From NCBI GenBank assembly GCA_973895155.1, contig OZ316892.1, positions 8,618,001 to 8,682,000 on the forward strand: a DNA stretch of 64,000 nucleotides. Direction: 5' to 3'. This stretch comes from Marsupella aquatica (Eukaryota; Marchantiophyta). Made by a program: the position numbers and the translations under genes. Positions 22,185-33,500 of this stretch are shown here, in pieces; the first letter of the stretch is position 1, and every line of letters begins with the position of its first letter. The notes under the pieces were generated by a model. That model was not told the DNA's origin and searched no databases. It saw only the letters and a list, made by a program, of their open reading frames with translations.

Positions 22185-22719
22185 TGTCATGCTGAGGGAC
22201 AGTGCCTCTTATGCACATCGGCATGTCCCTCGCATGCCCGCTAGGTATGTAGTTAGGGCTAGTGTACTACTTGAGTTAGCGACATGTTCTTATAGCAAAT
22301 GTCAGGCGTTCTTGAAGCAAACGCGCTTGTTGGTGTGACGCCAGGACTTTGTTTACTTAGGGCATGTCTTTCTTTGTGGGTTTTTCAGTTCTTCTTGAAT
22401 CGCTGTTGACAGAGCTCAAACAGTGCTCGTTGGTTCCGTACTCGGGATTCACATAGTGATTCGTTAGATGCTCCCGGCCGATCTTGGCATCTCGCCGGTT
22501 TTCAATTCGATTTTAGTACGCTTGTTTCTCTTACGCCTTTTATATACAGAGGTTTACACCTCCACTACGAACATACCACTTCATTTGCTTTTTCTTGGCA
22601 CTTGTGAATGTGATTGGACTTTTTCTATGCATGTTGGTTGCTAGCAGCTTGCACATATGCCTTGCCGGTGACTTATATGTTTTCGATACACTATGGCTAC
22701 GATACTATATGTCACGACA
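22185..22719 (+). repeat. 3' LTR (535 bp)
   Basis: Begins TGTCATGC and ends CACGACA, giving TGTC/GACA terminal inverted repeats. The first 359 bp match the 5' LTR at about 97%; the rest (22544-22719) duplicates 22007-22182. The right edge is supported by the ACAC duplication and by the resumed R1 repeat. Confidence 0.8.
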
Positions 22720-22723
22720 ACAC
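22720..22723. other. Target-site duplication ACAC (right)
   Basis: Partner of 12865-12868. Rejoining the flanks gives GCC-ACAC-TGGCTAAAA, which resembles CACAACTCTGGCAAAA in repeat R2. Confidence 0.7.
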
Positions 22724-22780
22724 TGGCTAAAAATTAAAAAAACTTAAAAAATAAAGTGGTGTAAAGGTTAGTGTTGCATG
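22724..22780. repeat. Dispersed repeat R1 (right part)
   Basis: TGGCTAAAAATTAAAAAAAC continues the repeat broken at 12868. Confidence 0.55.
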
Positions 22781-22859
22781 GTGTAAACCATGATTTACTA
22801 GCTAAATATACGTGTTTTGCACAAGATATGTACTTGAGTATATATATATATACTCTCGC

Positions 22860-23210
22860 CAAAGATATGGATATGTAAAAGATGTAATGAAGTAAAAAGA
22901 TGTTGTTATGTGAAAGATGTCGTGAAGTAAAACGATGTTGTTAAGAAAAAAGAAATCATTATGTGAAAGATGTTGTGAAGTACAATGGAGTCGTGTCGTC
23001 AAAGATGTCCTTGTGTAAAAGCCATTGTTCCACCAAAGACGGTGTTATGAAAGATGTTATTTACAACAAAGATGACGTTGTGCAACCAAAGTCTATGCGT
23101 AAAGGATGACATTCCGCAAAAGACTTCATTGTGTAAAGGATATCATTGTGTAAAAGATATTGTACATCACTCATTGCACAGAAGATGTTGATAGCCATTG
23201 CTAAAACTGT
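22860..23210 (+). repeat. Degenerate AAAGATGTTGT-type array
   Basis: About 15-18 imperfect units around GTGTAAAAGATGTTGTGAAG, 17-22 bp apart. The reverse-complement motif fills 47270-47600. Confidence 0.75.
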
Positions 23211-23319
23211 GGGAACATTCTATTATTTTCTGTGCAATGCACGCGTATTACAAAATAGAGAGGAGTAGACAGAAAAGAAAATCCAGAGAAAAGGATTCCA
23301 GGCCAGCATTGTTTTAGTG

Positions 23320-23580
23320 GCCAAAAAGTTTGCCAGATTTTGCCTCTCCAAAAGCTTACGCCACTTTTGGCAAAAAAGTGCTAGTTTTTCTCTATCTCAT
23401 TAGCCACTGTCCCACCTAATCACAGACCCCATTAGCCAGAATCTAACAGTCATCCTTAAATCTAGGGAGATCTGATAGTCAGGAAAGTATTCCAGGGAAA
23501 ATCAAATAAATAATATTTTGAGCATCTTCTCCTTTACGTAGTAGACATTCACAACTCTGGCAAAAAAGTAAAAACCTTAA
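23320..23580. repeat. Dispersed repeat R2 (uninterrupted relative of R1)
   Basis: Diverged but alignable with R1 throughout, including across the point where the retrotransposon entered R1. Confidence 0.7.
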
Positions 23581-23814
23581 AGTTTACACTGTTCCAGGCT
23601 ACTTCCTATTCCATGCTACGTGCTGTTCATCTTGTCCCCATCCCTTTTTTTGGTATGCATTTTCACTTTCAGTTAGAGCCATCAATTAGAGTCATGGTCT
23701 AGAGTCCAGTTAGAGCCCTCAATTAGTCACGGTCTAGAGTCTTCACATTAGGCGGGAGGCCCGAGGAGTAGCTTTTGATTTGTGCTTTATTGATTGGATT
23801 CACCACACTTGCTA

Positions 23815-24050
23815 CTTGAAAATCCATTCACCCTTCCTTGAAAATTCACTTACAACCAGCCCAAAGCCAGGGCCAATATTGTCAACGTTGAAAATTCACT
23901 TACAACTTGCCCAATGCCCAAGGTATGAACAATATTGTCAACTTCAAAAATCTACTTACAATTACCTGAATGCCCGTGCTGTGGATAGTATTGTCACTTG
24001 AAAATTCATTTACAGGTAGCACAATGCCCATGGTATGGGTAATATAGTCG
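23815..24050. repeat. Degenerate tandem repeat, ~60-bp unit
   Basis: About four units of TTGAAAATTCACTTACAA, then GCCCAATGCCCA, then AATATTGTCAAC. Confidence 0.75.
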
Positions 24051-24453
24051 AGATTAAGTGATACTGAGAGAAAGCGTTGTCAAGCTAGATAATCTCTTGG
24101 ATACTATGGAGAGCCGACAAGTCAAGATGACAACTAGATTTCAAGGAGGTGCAAGTGCAGGGAGAGTAAAGTGGGCACGGGAAAGGTGCACAATACATGG
24201 CACCTTTAAGCCCATCTCATGGTTAGGAAAAAAATGTAATCTTAGTGGAACGGCTACCAGAATGACATTTCTGAAGACATCATGAGCACGAAAAAGTTGG
24301 ATTGCATATGACAGTGTGCTGTTAAGATATGAACTTCCTTGGGTCCCAACTTCTGGAGGTTGTCCGCTTGCAAGTTTTCAGTTAGGGGACTACACAAAAT
24401 GAACAGGATGGATGGTTCCTCATTCTCCGAGTTAGATTATATCTAGACAGCAA

Positions 24454-24620
24454 TGTACTCTCAATGACTGGTCATTTTTGGCTTGTAAGGGGAGTGTTGG
24501 CATAGTTTGGGAAACCACCTATCCTACATGGCACTCTGTATTCTCAATGACTGGTCATTTTTGGCTTTTAAGGGGAGTGTTGGCATATTTTGGGAAACCA
24601 CCTATCCTACATGGCACTCA
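24454..24620. repeat. Two-copy tandem repeat, 83-bp period
   Basis: TGTA(C/T)TCTCAATGACTGGTC through CCTACATGGCACTC is repeated with only a few differences. Confidence 0.9.
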
Positions 24621-24854
24621 ATGAGAAAAGGCGAAGCAGTCTGCTCCTTTTCGGTAGGATAAATTTTAGGCTGCATTAGGAGGTGGTGTTTTGCTTTGTC
24701 CTTCACAGTAGGTCTCTTCTGTTTGCCCACATTGGCATCTCCTTTTGTTCAGGTTTGAAGCGCAGCATTTAGCTGTCAGACTCGTCTTCTCATTTAGGTG
24801 TGGAACATTGGAGAGTAGCTATCCGATCATTCTAGTAAAGCCAACCTTAAGAGC

Positions 24855-25235
24855 CTTGATGAAGAGGGGAGCAAAATATATCTCCTGGCAGTTGTAGCCT
24901 GTCACTTTTCAATCAGGAGCCCTTATGATGACGAGAGGGGCCTAAAATTTCTCCAGGGAATCGCTTACTGCCAGGTTCCACTTAGGAGCTCCTAGCGGGA
25001 AAGGGAGAGGCCTAAAATTTCCTCTTGAGGATTACCTCCTGCCACTTTTCACTTAGGAGCCCATAGTGATGAACAGAGGGGCCCAAAATTTTCCTCTAGA
25101 GAATGCCATACCTACCAGTTTTCACTGAGGAGCCCTTAAAAACTAAGGGAGGGACCTAAAATTTTCTCTTTGAGATTGGGGCCGTGTCCACTTAGGACCC
25201 TATAGTGATGAAGAGAGGGGTCTAAAGTTCTGCAG
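24855..25235. repeat. Degenerate tandem repeat, ~75-80-bp unit
   Basis: About five units combining CACTTAGGAGCCC, TAGTGATGAAGAGAGGGG and CCTAAAATTTCTC. Confidence 0.75.
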
Positions 25236-25239
25236 AGTT

Positions 25240-26880
25240 GTGGTCTACAAGGACTTTACTGTAGTTTCATTGTATGTTCGTTAAAAAGTTCTTTTCTAGG
25301 CAGCCAAAAAGAAAAAGAAAACCAACTGCGTGGTTTCTAATCTCTAGCCTATTCAGCTCCACTACATTACCACAAAACCAGCGAAGTGGTCCTAATGCCT
25401 AAGCCCATTTAGCTTCACTGCATCACCACACTGTTCACCTCAAATGGTACTACTGCGTTTATGAGGCCCCAAATTTTGGTGAAACTATAATTGATGTTAG
25501 TAACATTTTTTGTCAATGACTGGGGAATAGTCTATCCTTAACTTAAAACTCCTCACAACATACCCAGAGACAAGCAGTACAAATGGGGGCAAAGGTGGCC
25601 TCCAACTTCAACCTGGCACAATTCACGAAATTGAAGCTCAGAGAGACAACGATGTTGAAAAGATGCTAGGCTGGACTGCAGAACCCCACATGGACCATTC
25701 CGAAACATAAATCTTACTTAGATTGGTGTGCTTTGGATACATGCTCACCTTGTTGCGTGTCAAAAAGCTTTGGGTCCATCAGAGTCCTTAGGCAAAAGGT
25801 TGTGATCAATCTGAGCAACAGCTTCAACATTTCGAGGAAGGGGAGGCACAACCACTACGGTAGGACGTGATAGGTAAAAAATGGTGGTCCGTCCAAAGCA
25901 TGAATGTCCAGCTCTAGGAAGAGAGGTGCAGCAACCGGGAAGTGTTCTTGTTCTCAATGAGCTATGCAGAAGATAATTCAGTGCAAGGCCAACGGTACCA
26001 TAACGATGAGGGCTGGCTTCTTCCAATCCAGTAGGTAGAATGGATCGGATGCAGCATGGGCGTCCCAAATTCAAAAGCTGGCAGCAGCAAGACGGTCAGA
26101 CCACTTCTGCCTAGAGAACTGAAAAGAGGGATCACGACAGAGACGCTGTCATGCTGGTTGGGCGGCAGGACCAGAATGCAGATCTACGTCCTCGTCCACA
26201 TGCACAATTCTCGACCACAACACCCTTTCCAGTATGGAGTACCTTCCACCAAATGTTCATGCCCACTTTCATCCGTGAACTCCCCTCTCTTTCTACTCGC
26301 CTGCTTTTGCAGGCAGAGGACGCCTTGTCTCTCCTCTGTCCTTCAGGTATGCCATGTGTTTTAAATGGGCGATGTGTCCCTTATGCCAGGGTTTGCTACT
26401 CCCAATAGAGCTTCATCATGTAAACAATCTTCAAGACCTGCCAGTTCGAAGGCAAAGATTGCGTCACATTCCAGAGAGTGACAAATATAATAACTAAGCA
26501 GCAGCCGACAAGAACTAGTTGAGAGCAATGTTTCGTACTGCAAAAGCGAACGAGAAAATCCAGGAGAAGGGAAACTGTTCCTGACAGAATTTTGTTAACT
26601 TAACACCAATACACTTCATGTGCCTGGGACTGACCAACTTACCCTGAGAAGCATGAACCTGATACAATATGGATTTTTTTAAGATGATGTCCGCTGAGGC
26701 TACCTGTTGAAACATGAGAAACAGGAAGGAGAAAGTATACGCTCCTCGGAATATTGGATCAGCCGCAAGCCCTGTTATTTCTTTGACAATATGACTCTTC
26801 AAAATTTGGAAGGAATGACCGCCTCCCTTCAAAGGATTTATATCAATATCTACAGTTCTATCTGAATAGGACACACACAA
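25240..26880. other. Unassigned stretch with open frames on both strands
   Basis: Longest frames are 25760-26074 (minus) and 26151-26408 (plus). The minus frame ends with a well-ordered peptide (TTIFYLSRPTVVVVPPLPRN...) just after a possible acceptor. The plus frame reaches a GT donor (CCTTCAG|GTATGCC at about 26346). Either could be an exon, but I recognise no family and cannot link them to neighbours. Possibly 3' exons of the MORC gene or a decayed gene. Confidence 0.25.
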
Positions 26881-26905
26881 CCCCCCCCCCCCCCCCCCCT
26901 CCCCC
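26881..26905. repeat. Poly(C) tract
   Basis: A run of about 20 C residues followed by TCCCCC. On the minus strand it is poly(G). Length is likely unstable or assembly-sensitive. Confidence 0.9.
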
Positions 26906-27578
26906 TTCAAAAGAAGTACACACACCGCCCTCGCCAGTGCAAACCTATCAACCTAAGCTACTTCTTAGCTTACACACTTGTTGCAGAATGAATGTCATCC
27001 TGACTAACAAATGCCTGAGTTACAAGATGCGACCAAAACCGTTTAATAGTACTTTATCGCAGCCCCTAAAAATTGATGGATCAAAATTCCATTTCTGTGC
27101 TTCGATGCCTCTTTTGTACAGGCTGTAGGGATAGGCACATTGGCTACCCTTGTTTTGAAACGTCCACCCCGATTCCCCACTTGTTCGCTATACTTTGAAT
27201 CTTGAAATTCCGACCCTGTCCGCCCTGTCCACCCTGTCCATTCTGACGTACACCATTGCAATGTAAGCTACACTTTTCGTCGAGTTACTTTTGATTAAAC
27301 CCGCGTCAATGAGATGGACGATTGAACTTGTGAGGGTGCTCTATGACCATTACCATCCGACCACATGCCTGCAGAAAATTGTGATGCTCTTGGATCTAAT
27401 CTTAAAGAAACCAACCGCCACAGAAAACTTTACAAAAAGCAAAAAGCTTCAAAACTTCCTCGAGGAAGTTATCTGAAATAAATTTCATAACCCTAGCACG
27501 CTGTCTTTCTCGAGGTGAGACCATCGTGATGCACATTTCTTGATATAGTCATGAGATAGATAGGAACCACTCAGTTAC

Positions 27579-30500
27579 CTGCATTTTGTCTGCCATTAGA
27601 TACGCCAACTCTGCTTTCAATTTCGCCACTTCCAGCCGACCAGTCTGCATCAAGGTCTCAATATGCTGAGTAGCTTTCTCACAGATGGCGACCTGCCATG
27701 GACAAAGGAAATTTTTTAAATCATCCTTTTCAACAATTCCGTCAGGACATTCAACTGCAAGGACAAACAATCAGGAACACCAAACACTGGCACGGCCAAT
27801 TTCATGTTGGAAGTCTTGATTTCAAGCCAACTTCACTAAAAGAGAGAACGAAGAGTTATGACAGCAAATCACCACCTTCTTGGTACGTAACAGCAGATAT
27901 TGAAGAAAGAAATTGTCCAGCAGGACTAGAATCCGTTCTACGAGCTTCCTACCAAGACCATGGATGGGTCAAGCAACCAGCGTATACATGTCCATGTGGC
28001 AAAGACACCACATACCACTTCGAAGTCCTCTGTTGGTAAGCCATCCAGCTCAATCAGGTTTGAATCTTCTGATCCTCCAATTTTGTAAAGGGTATTTATC
28101 ATCAATCTAAATTGCCTGGTGCCATTCACACCATACATAGAAGGGATAACTTTAGAACTCATGGCAAATATCAGGAACCAAACTTTACTTAGTGAGCTAG
28201 TTTTGGCAGGACAACCTGAACTGTTGTTCAATTTCCCACTCGGGACACATGCTTTAATGAACGAAAACCTGCAAGAAAAGAAAGAAATAGTCACCTTTGG
28301 GATTTGAAAAATGCCCGAGTCAATTCTGTCTCACATCTGGAATTACCCGAGGGAACCATAGAGTCCATAGGGAGATGGACAGAAAGCATCCCAGAACCAA
28401 CGTTACCGGTATTCAGGGTTTGTGGGAGCTCCGATCTGCAGTGGCATATTCACAATCGCAACTTAGTTCTAGCCAGCTCAAGTGAGATCACACTTCACAA
28501 ATCCACAGACAGTCTGTTTGAGCTCTCCTATGAATTTGAAGGAATAATGGCCAGACAAGCTTTGCAAAAATAACACAGCACTAAAGATAATCCGCTAGGA
28601 ACAAAGGCAAGATAATGCATACCTTGAACCTGACAAAGGCTCTCTGAAATCAGGAGTTATGTGTTGTCCATTCCCCACATCCATAGCCTGATATAATGCC
28701 GGACTCTCTTCTATAACTTGCTCCGTGAATATGTCCCCGCCTCTAAGTTCACCATTGGCTGATACTGGTGGTGATAGCAGGTCTCGTTCGGCCGGGTCGG
28801 ATGACACTGATGATCTATGCTCCGGCACTAAGGTGGCTACGGGTTGTTGATGCAACTCACACGTTTGCTGTGATGCATCAGGCAAAGCAGAGTTGGGAGC
28901 CTGGAGTAAAACTGGAGTAAAGGTAGTGTTTAGAGAGGGTGGGAGACCTGGTGAAGGTGGTGTAGGCATAGGGATAATTGCAGCAGAAAGCATTTCTCCC
29001 GAACCCAAGCTATTTCTATGATCCAATTCCTGGGTTGAAGTCGATTGATCGCAAGCTGTCTGAGGTGCAAGACCTCCTCTGGAAATCCTATTCCTGTTCA
29101 CCGCCGAAGCTTCATGAAAACCACTAGCCCGACCCTTTCCTGAGGATGAGCTGATTCCCTGAACATACCAGGAAATAAACAAAGCGGGCATGTCAAGCAA
29201 GATATGCCATGGCCACCACACATGCACTTATACTTCTCCCAAAGTGTATAGCTTGAAAACTCCACATTGTGAATAGGCTCAGTGGAGTAAATTGATCTTG
29301 CTCATAACACACGTGATATTCCAAATACATTCCATACTTATTACTTCACTATTCGTACTCAAATAAGTGCAAAATCCATAGGCATTCTCCTAATTAACAG
29401 CTTGGGATGATATGAAAGACGCAAACCAAACTGCTACTGTAGACGGAATTCTGTCTCTTGCCTTCCGCTGGGACAGCTGAGGATCTCCAGGGGTTCTTCG
29501 CCTGATAAGCTCTCTTGAAAGAGAGACAAGGGACTTGTCAACAGCATGTGGTTGTGAAGCCTGCACAGACACGATCTCCCTAAGATATCATAGACAAAAT
29601 AATCGTAACCCCTCTCTTACAGATAACAACTTTTCAAAAAGAAGAAACACAGAGCTAAATATGGCAGAAACCTGCAATTCTTTCAGCCTTTGCAAGGAAG
29701 ATTTCGAAGCTGCTCCTAATCGACGTGAGTTCACCAACGTATTCAATGAGGGGCCCACACTGGCTTCATGACCACGCAGGTCCCCATTAGATTCAATAGC
29801 GGGTTGCTGGACATCGGATGAGGCAGAAGTATGCGTAGTACGACGAGGCGCACGAACTCGTGGCATCACTGTTTCTTCTGGGTTACCAACACTGTACGAA
29901 GAAGGTTCGTCCCGCTCTTCTTCAGCAACATGCCCGTTCGCTGGGGCATCCATAAGCAGCAATACTTCCTGAGGTTCTTCTGATTGAACCTAACAAAGAA
30001 ATGTCCACGAAGGCAAATTCAATCAAATAAACACGAAGAAATAAACACAAATATCTTTCAAAACATCGAAATGTGATTATAGGACCAAACTAGGAAAGAC
30101 AACTACCTGAAGTGGAGTACAATATCTGTCTACTTTCTCATGGGAGCGACAACAGACGCAATTCTTGCTATGCAACGCTCCCACTAACCTGCCGAGTTGA
30201 AAGAGGAACAGCGATTTCCCTATCTTTCTCCTTGCGGGACAGCTCCGCCTGCGCTTTTTCCAGCTCTCTCATTGTTTCGTTGTGCTTCCTCAAAATTTCA
30301 CTTTTCTCAGCCAGCAAAGCAGCATATTCCTGACCAAATATGCACAAAAGACTCCTTCGGTTAGACTAAAACCGTGTTCAAGGTAGCTACCCATGCATGT
30401 TGCTATTGCAATCAGAATTTTACTTCATGACTGAGGATTAAACGATGAGCAACCTTCTGGGCGATTTCTCCCCTTGCGGCCTGGGCTCGCACTTCCTTTT

Positions 30501-33500
30501 CCAGTGCTTCCCTCTGCCTTTCCAGCATCTCCTGATTATCCTTGCTCGCAGCCTCCTAAGACAGGTGAGCTCTAAGTTAGACAACTCTGGAGAAAAAAAA
30601 AGGAAGCGCATTGGAGGTTTACCAGAATGGCCGTTAAAAAGTCAAGACTTGGAAGGTTTCTGCATCAAATAATCAACTACGCTCCCGGAGCCTTCTTCGA
30701 GAGACATCTTGCAGTTTCACAAATTTCTCTAGGGAATCCAAATCAGCCGAAAATTCACACGAATTGTACTGCAAATTACCAAACGCTGACGCTTTCTTTC
30801 TGCCTCTCTTTCCTTTTTCTCTCGATCGTACTCCCGTTTCCGTTCCTTTCTTCTTTCGATAATCTGTAGGAAAAAAAATTACAATTTTGCCTGTACTACA
30901 GATTCTGTCGCTGCACAGATGAGGCACGGTCTAGCTATCATAAAACCTCCAGAAACACCTTCGAAGCTCAGCAAATGAAGTGTTTCCAGCCATCCGACGT
31001 GTTTAGCAAATATCTACTCAAACGGCATCATGATCCAAATATAATAACTCGAAGTCCAGCTTGTCACTGTGTCCACGAAACCTCCTAGATTACCTCATGT
31101 TTTGCTGATTGGTCCCATTCTTGCTCAGGCTGCTCATGGCTTCTAAACTGGATATCTGGATGATACTCACAGTACCTGCGCAGCATACAAATTCATAATA
31201 CTTAATGGGTTTTCAAGAAAGCAAAACTACAACCCCACACCATCCTCATTACTTGAAAGTGGCTTCCTAAATAATCCACAATCTGTATATCCTCTTTAGT
31301 AGGACACAGCACCTCGGTAGATCTCAGAATGTATCCGTTTCACAACATTGTCCAATCATCTGTTATGATTTTGTAGGATTGAAGCGACCCGCTTAGCTTC
31401 ACCTCTAGTTAAATATCAGATTATTTCCTTGGCATACGACGCCAAGGAAAATGTAAGTGTAGGTCCGACTCAACACGTAACTCCCGACAGGTCTTGTTTA
31501 TATAAGATCTGGAATATTCTACTCCAACCATGGCAGCTGGTTCTCCTTGTCGGATCCCCACCTGAGACATACCGTCCATTAACCTAACCATTGTAAAACT
31601 CTGCAGTGCATTTCACGGGATTGGCTTACCCTCGACTAGTTTTTCCTGGTAATCAAGATCACACTCACTCTCGTAATTTTCCACTTGGCTGTTACATATA
31701 AGCACTGATCAATTTGATCTCGAAAACACTTGGCGTAAAGAAATCCTGGATGAAGACATCTACGAACAGATAGATACTGGAGGCATGCAAGAGCCCCAAC
31801 CTGGCATACACCCAGCCAGCTACCTACAAGGATCACTGTATGGTCTCAAACAGTCCTGCCTATAGAAAGAATGTAAAATTGAACTTCGCAACCAATGACA
31901 TCGAGCTGCAAGGACGCAAGACTAACCATATATCTGGCAAAAATGAAACATCTGTGCCATGGGGCAGGATGCGCCACTTCAGACATGCTGGATTGTCACA
32001 TTGAACCTGCAAATCAAGAAAGACAACACAAGAGCTCGCGGTCATAACGCGGAATAACAAGCTCCATCAGCAGAAACCAGACGTCTCAGGGCATTTCGTC
32101 GAATCAGGTCAACAGAATCGGATTAAAATCAATGAACGGTGATGTCAAACCGATTCAGAACACATACAATAAAACACCTTATGTTCAACACAGATCCAGC
32201 CGTTTTGGTACTTTTTGACGGCAAGCAAGTTGGAAACAAGCATTAAGAAGAAAGGTGAGTAAGACGGAAAGTACCCAAATAACATCAGGGACATCCTCTG
32301 GAATGGATGCAGTGATACCACGTCTAGATGCTTGCGAATCCAGCTGCAGTAGTGGGACTTGAACCCGCTCTTTCTTTTCCCACCTGGAGAAGAGAAGAAG
32401 TATCCACAGCATGAATATCTTCTCAAAATATGAGACCGCAGTTTAAGACCTACAGGAGCCTCTTCGCATCTCAAGTCCCCGCAATTTTACAACCAAAGCA
32501 GGACAGTCAGAACTGCTATGCTCCCACCCACCAGTACTCAGCCAAGACATCTGACAGCTTCTTCAACAAGCGTCGATATGCAGTCGTATCATCAAAATCC
32601 TGCAATTCAAGACACGGGTTTCCAATATTGAGAAGAAGACAAAAATGGTCTGTTTTTGCAGGGCAGGTAAAAGGACCAGGCAATTTGGCAAGATACAAGC
32701 TATACTACTGACATAATAAAAACTAAACTGCCAGCAAACAGGCCTTGTGATGCAGATTCTTCTACCAACTTTTACGGTCTTTACCAAGAAAGGATGGTAT
32801 GTCATGTGGTACTTAAAAGTTTCAAAGCAACACTTATTATCTATATTCGCCATGTTTTGGAGCAATTAGAGACCTGCTTGTTGTGTGTAGGTTGCAGGAA
32901 ATCAGCCTCAGCTAACCCAATGACACCCATGCCCCTCTCGTTCTCTTCCAGTTGCATACCAACCTGTCACATAATCAGATTCGAAGATAAACAAAATGGA
33001 TACTAGCCGAAACAGCTTTTCATTTCACAAGAAACCAGACAAGAGTAAGAAAAGGCGGTCCTTACCCGCATGTAAGCTTTGATCAGTCGATTACGATGAT
33101 AAAGCATCATGCCATAAAGATTCTTGTTTTCAGTGTTGAACCTGTAGACAAATCAGTAGATGGCAATGGAACAACCATGCAACATGAGCAAGAGCAGAAT
33201 GTGAACGGCCATCCACAGGAGCAAGAAATGCATCCTCTCAGAAGATATGATATCTTTGCGAGATGGTCAAAACGAAACGACTAGCTAAATGACTCCAGAA
33301 TCACTTACCCCAACTCAATCTTTATTTGCTCTGACGTCCCAGCCGGCTTGTAGTATTCAGTTTCCTTCAGACTGAGAATTCCAGCTATCCTCTTTGTCTT
33401 CACTTTCTTATCCCTTTCACAAGATATTAAGGAATAATCAGTTTCCATTGCAACCAACAACGTATCCTGTCACAAACTTGAGCCAAACTTCTGACTCTTT

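Larger units (their letters stand above)
12869..22719 (+). mobile_element. Ty3/gypsy LTR retrotransposon carrying a DNA methyltransferase and a PHD finger (defective)
   Basis: A 9.85-kb element. Order: truncated 5' LTR, 1.5-kb leader, gag with two CCHC knuckles, then pol as protease, C5-DNA methyltransferase, reverse transcriptase, RNase H, integrase, PHD finger, polypurine tract, an extra LTR-end segment and the 3' LTR. The PR-RT-RH-IN order marks it as Ty3/gypsy (Metaviridae-like). Gag is in frame 0 (first base divisible by 3), PR-MTase-RT in frame 1, RNase H in frame 0 and IN-PHD in frame 2. The copy is inactive: 11 in-frame stops and two pol frameshifts. The shared 359 bp of the two LTRs differ at 11 positions (about 3%), mostly transitions, so it is not a very recent insert. 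Confidence 0.92.

Noticed and set aside
28304-28573. 89-codon plus-strand ORF antisense to the MORC gene
   Set aside because: Lies in a MORC intron region with no good plus-strand splice sites or context; kept out for lack of support.
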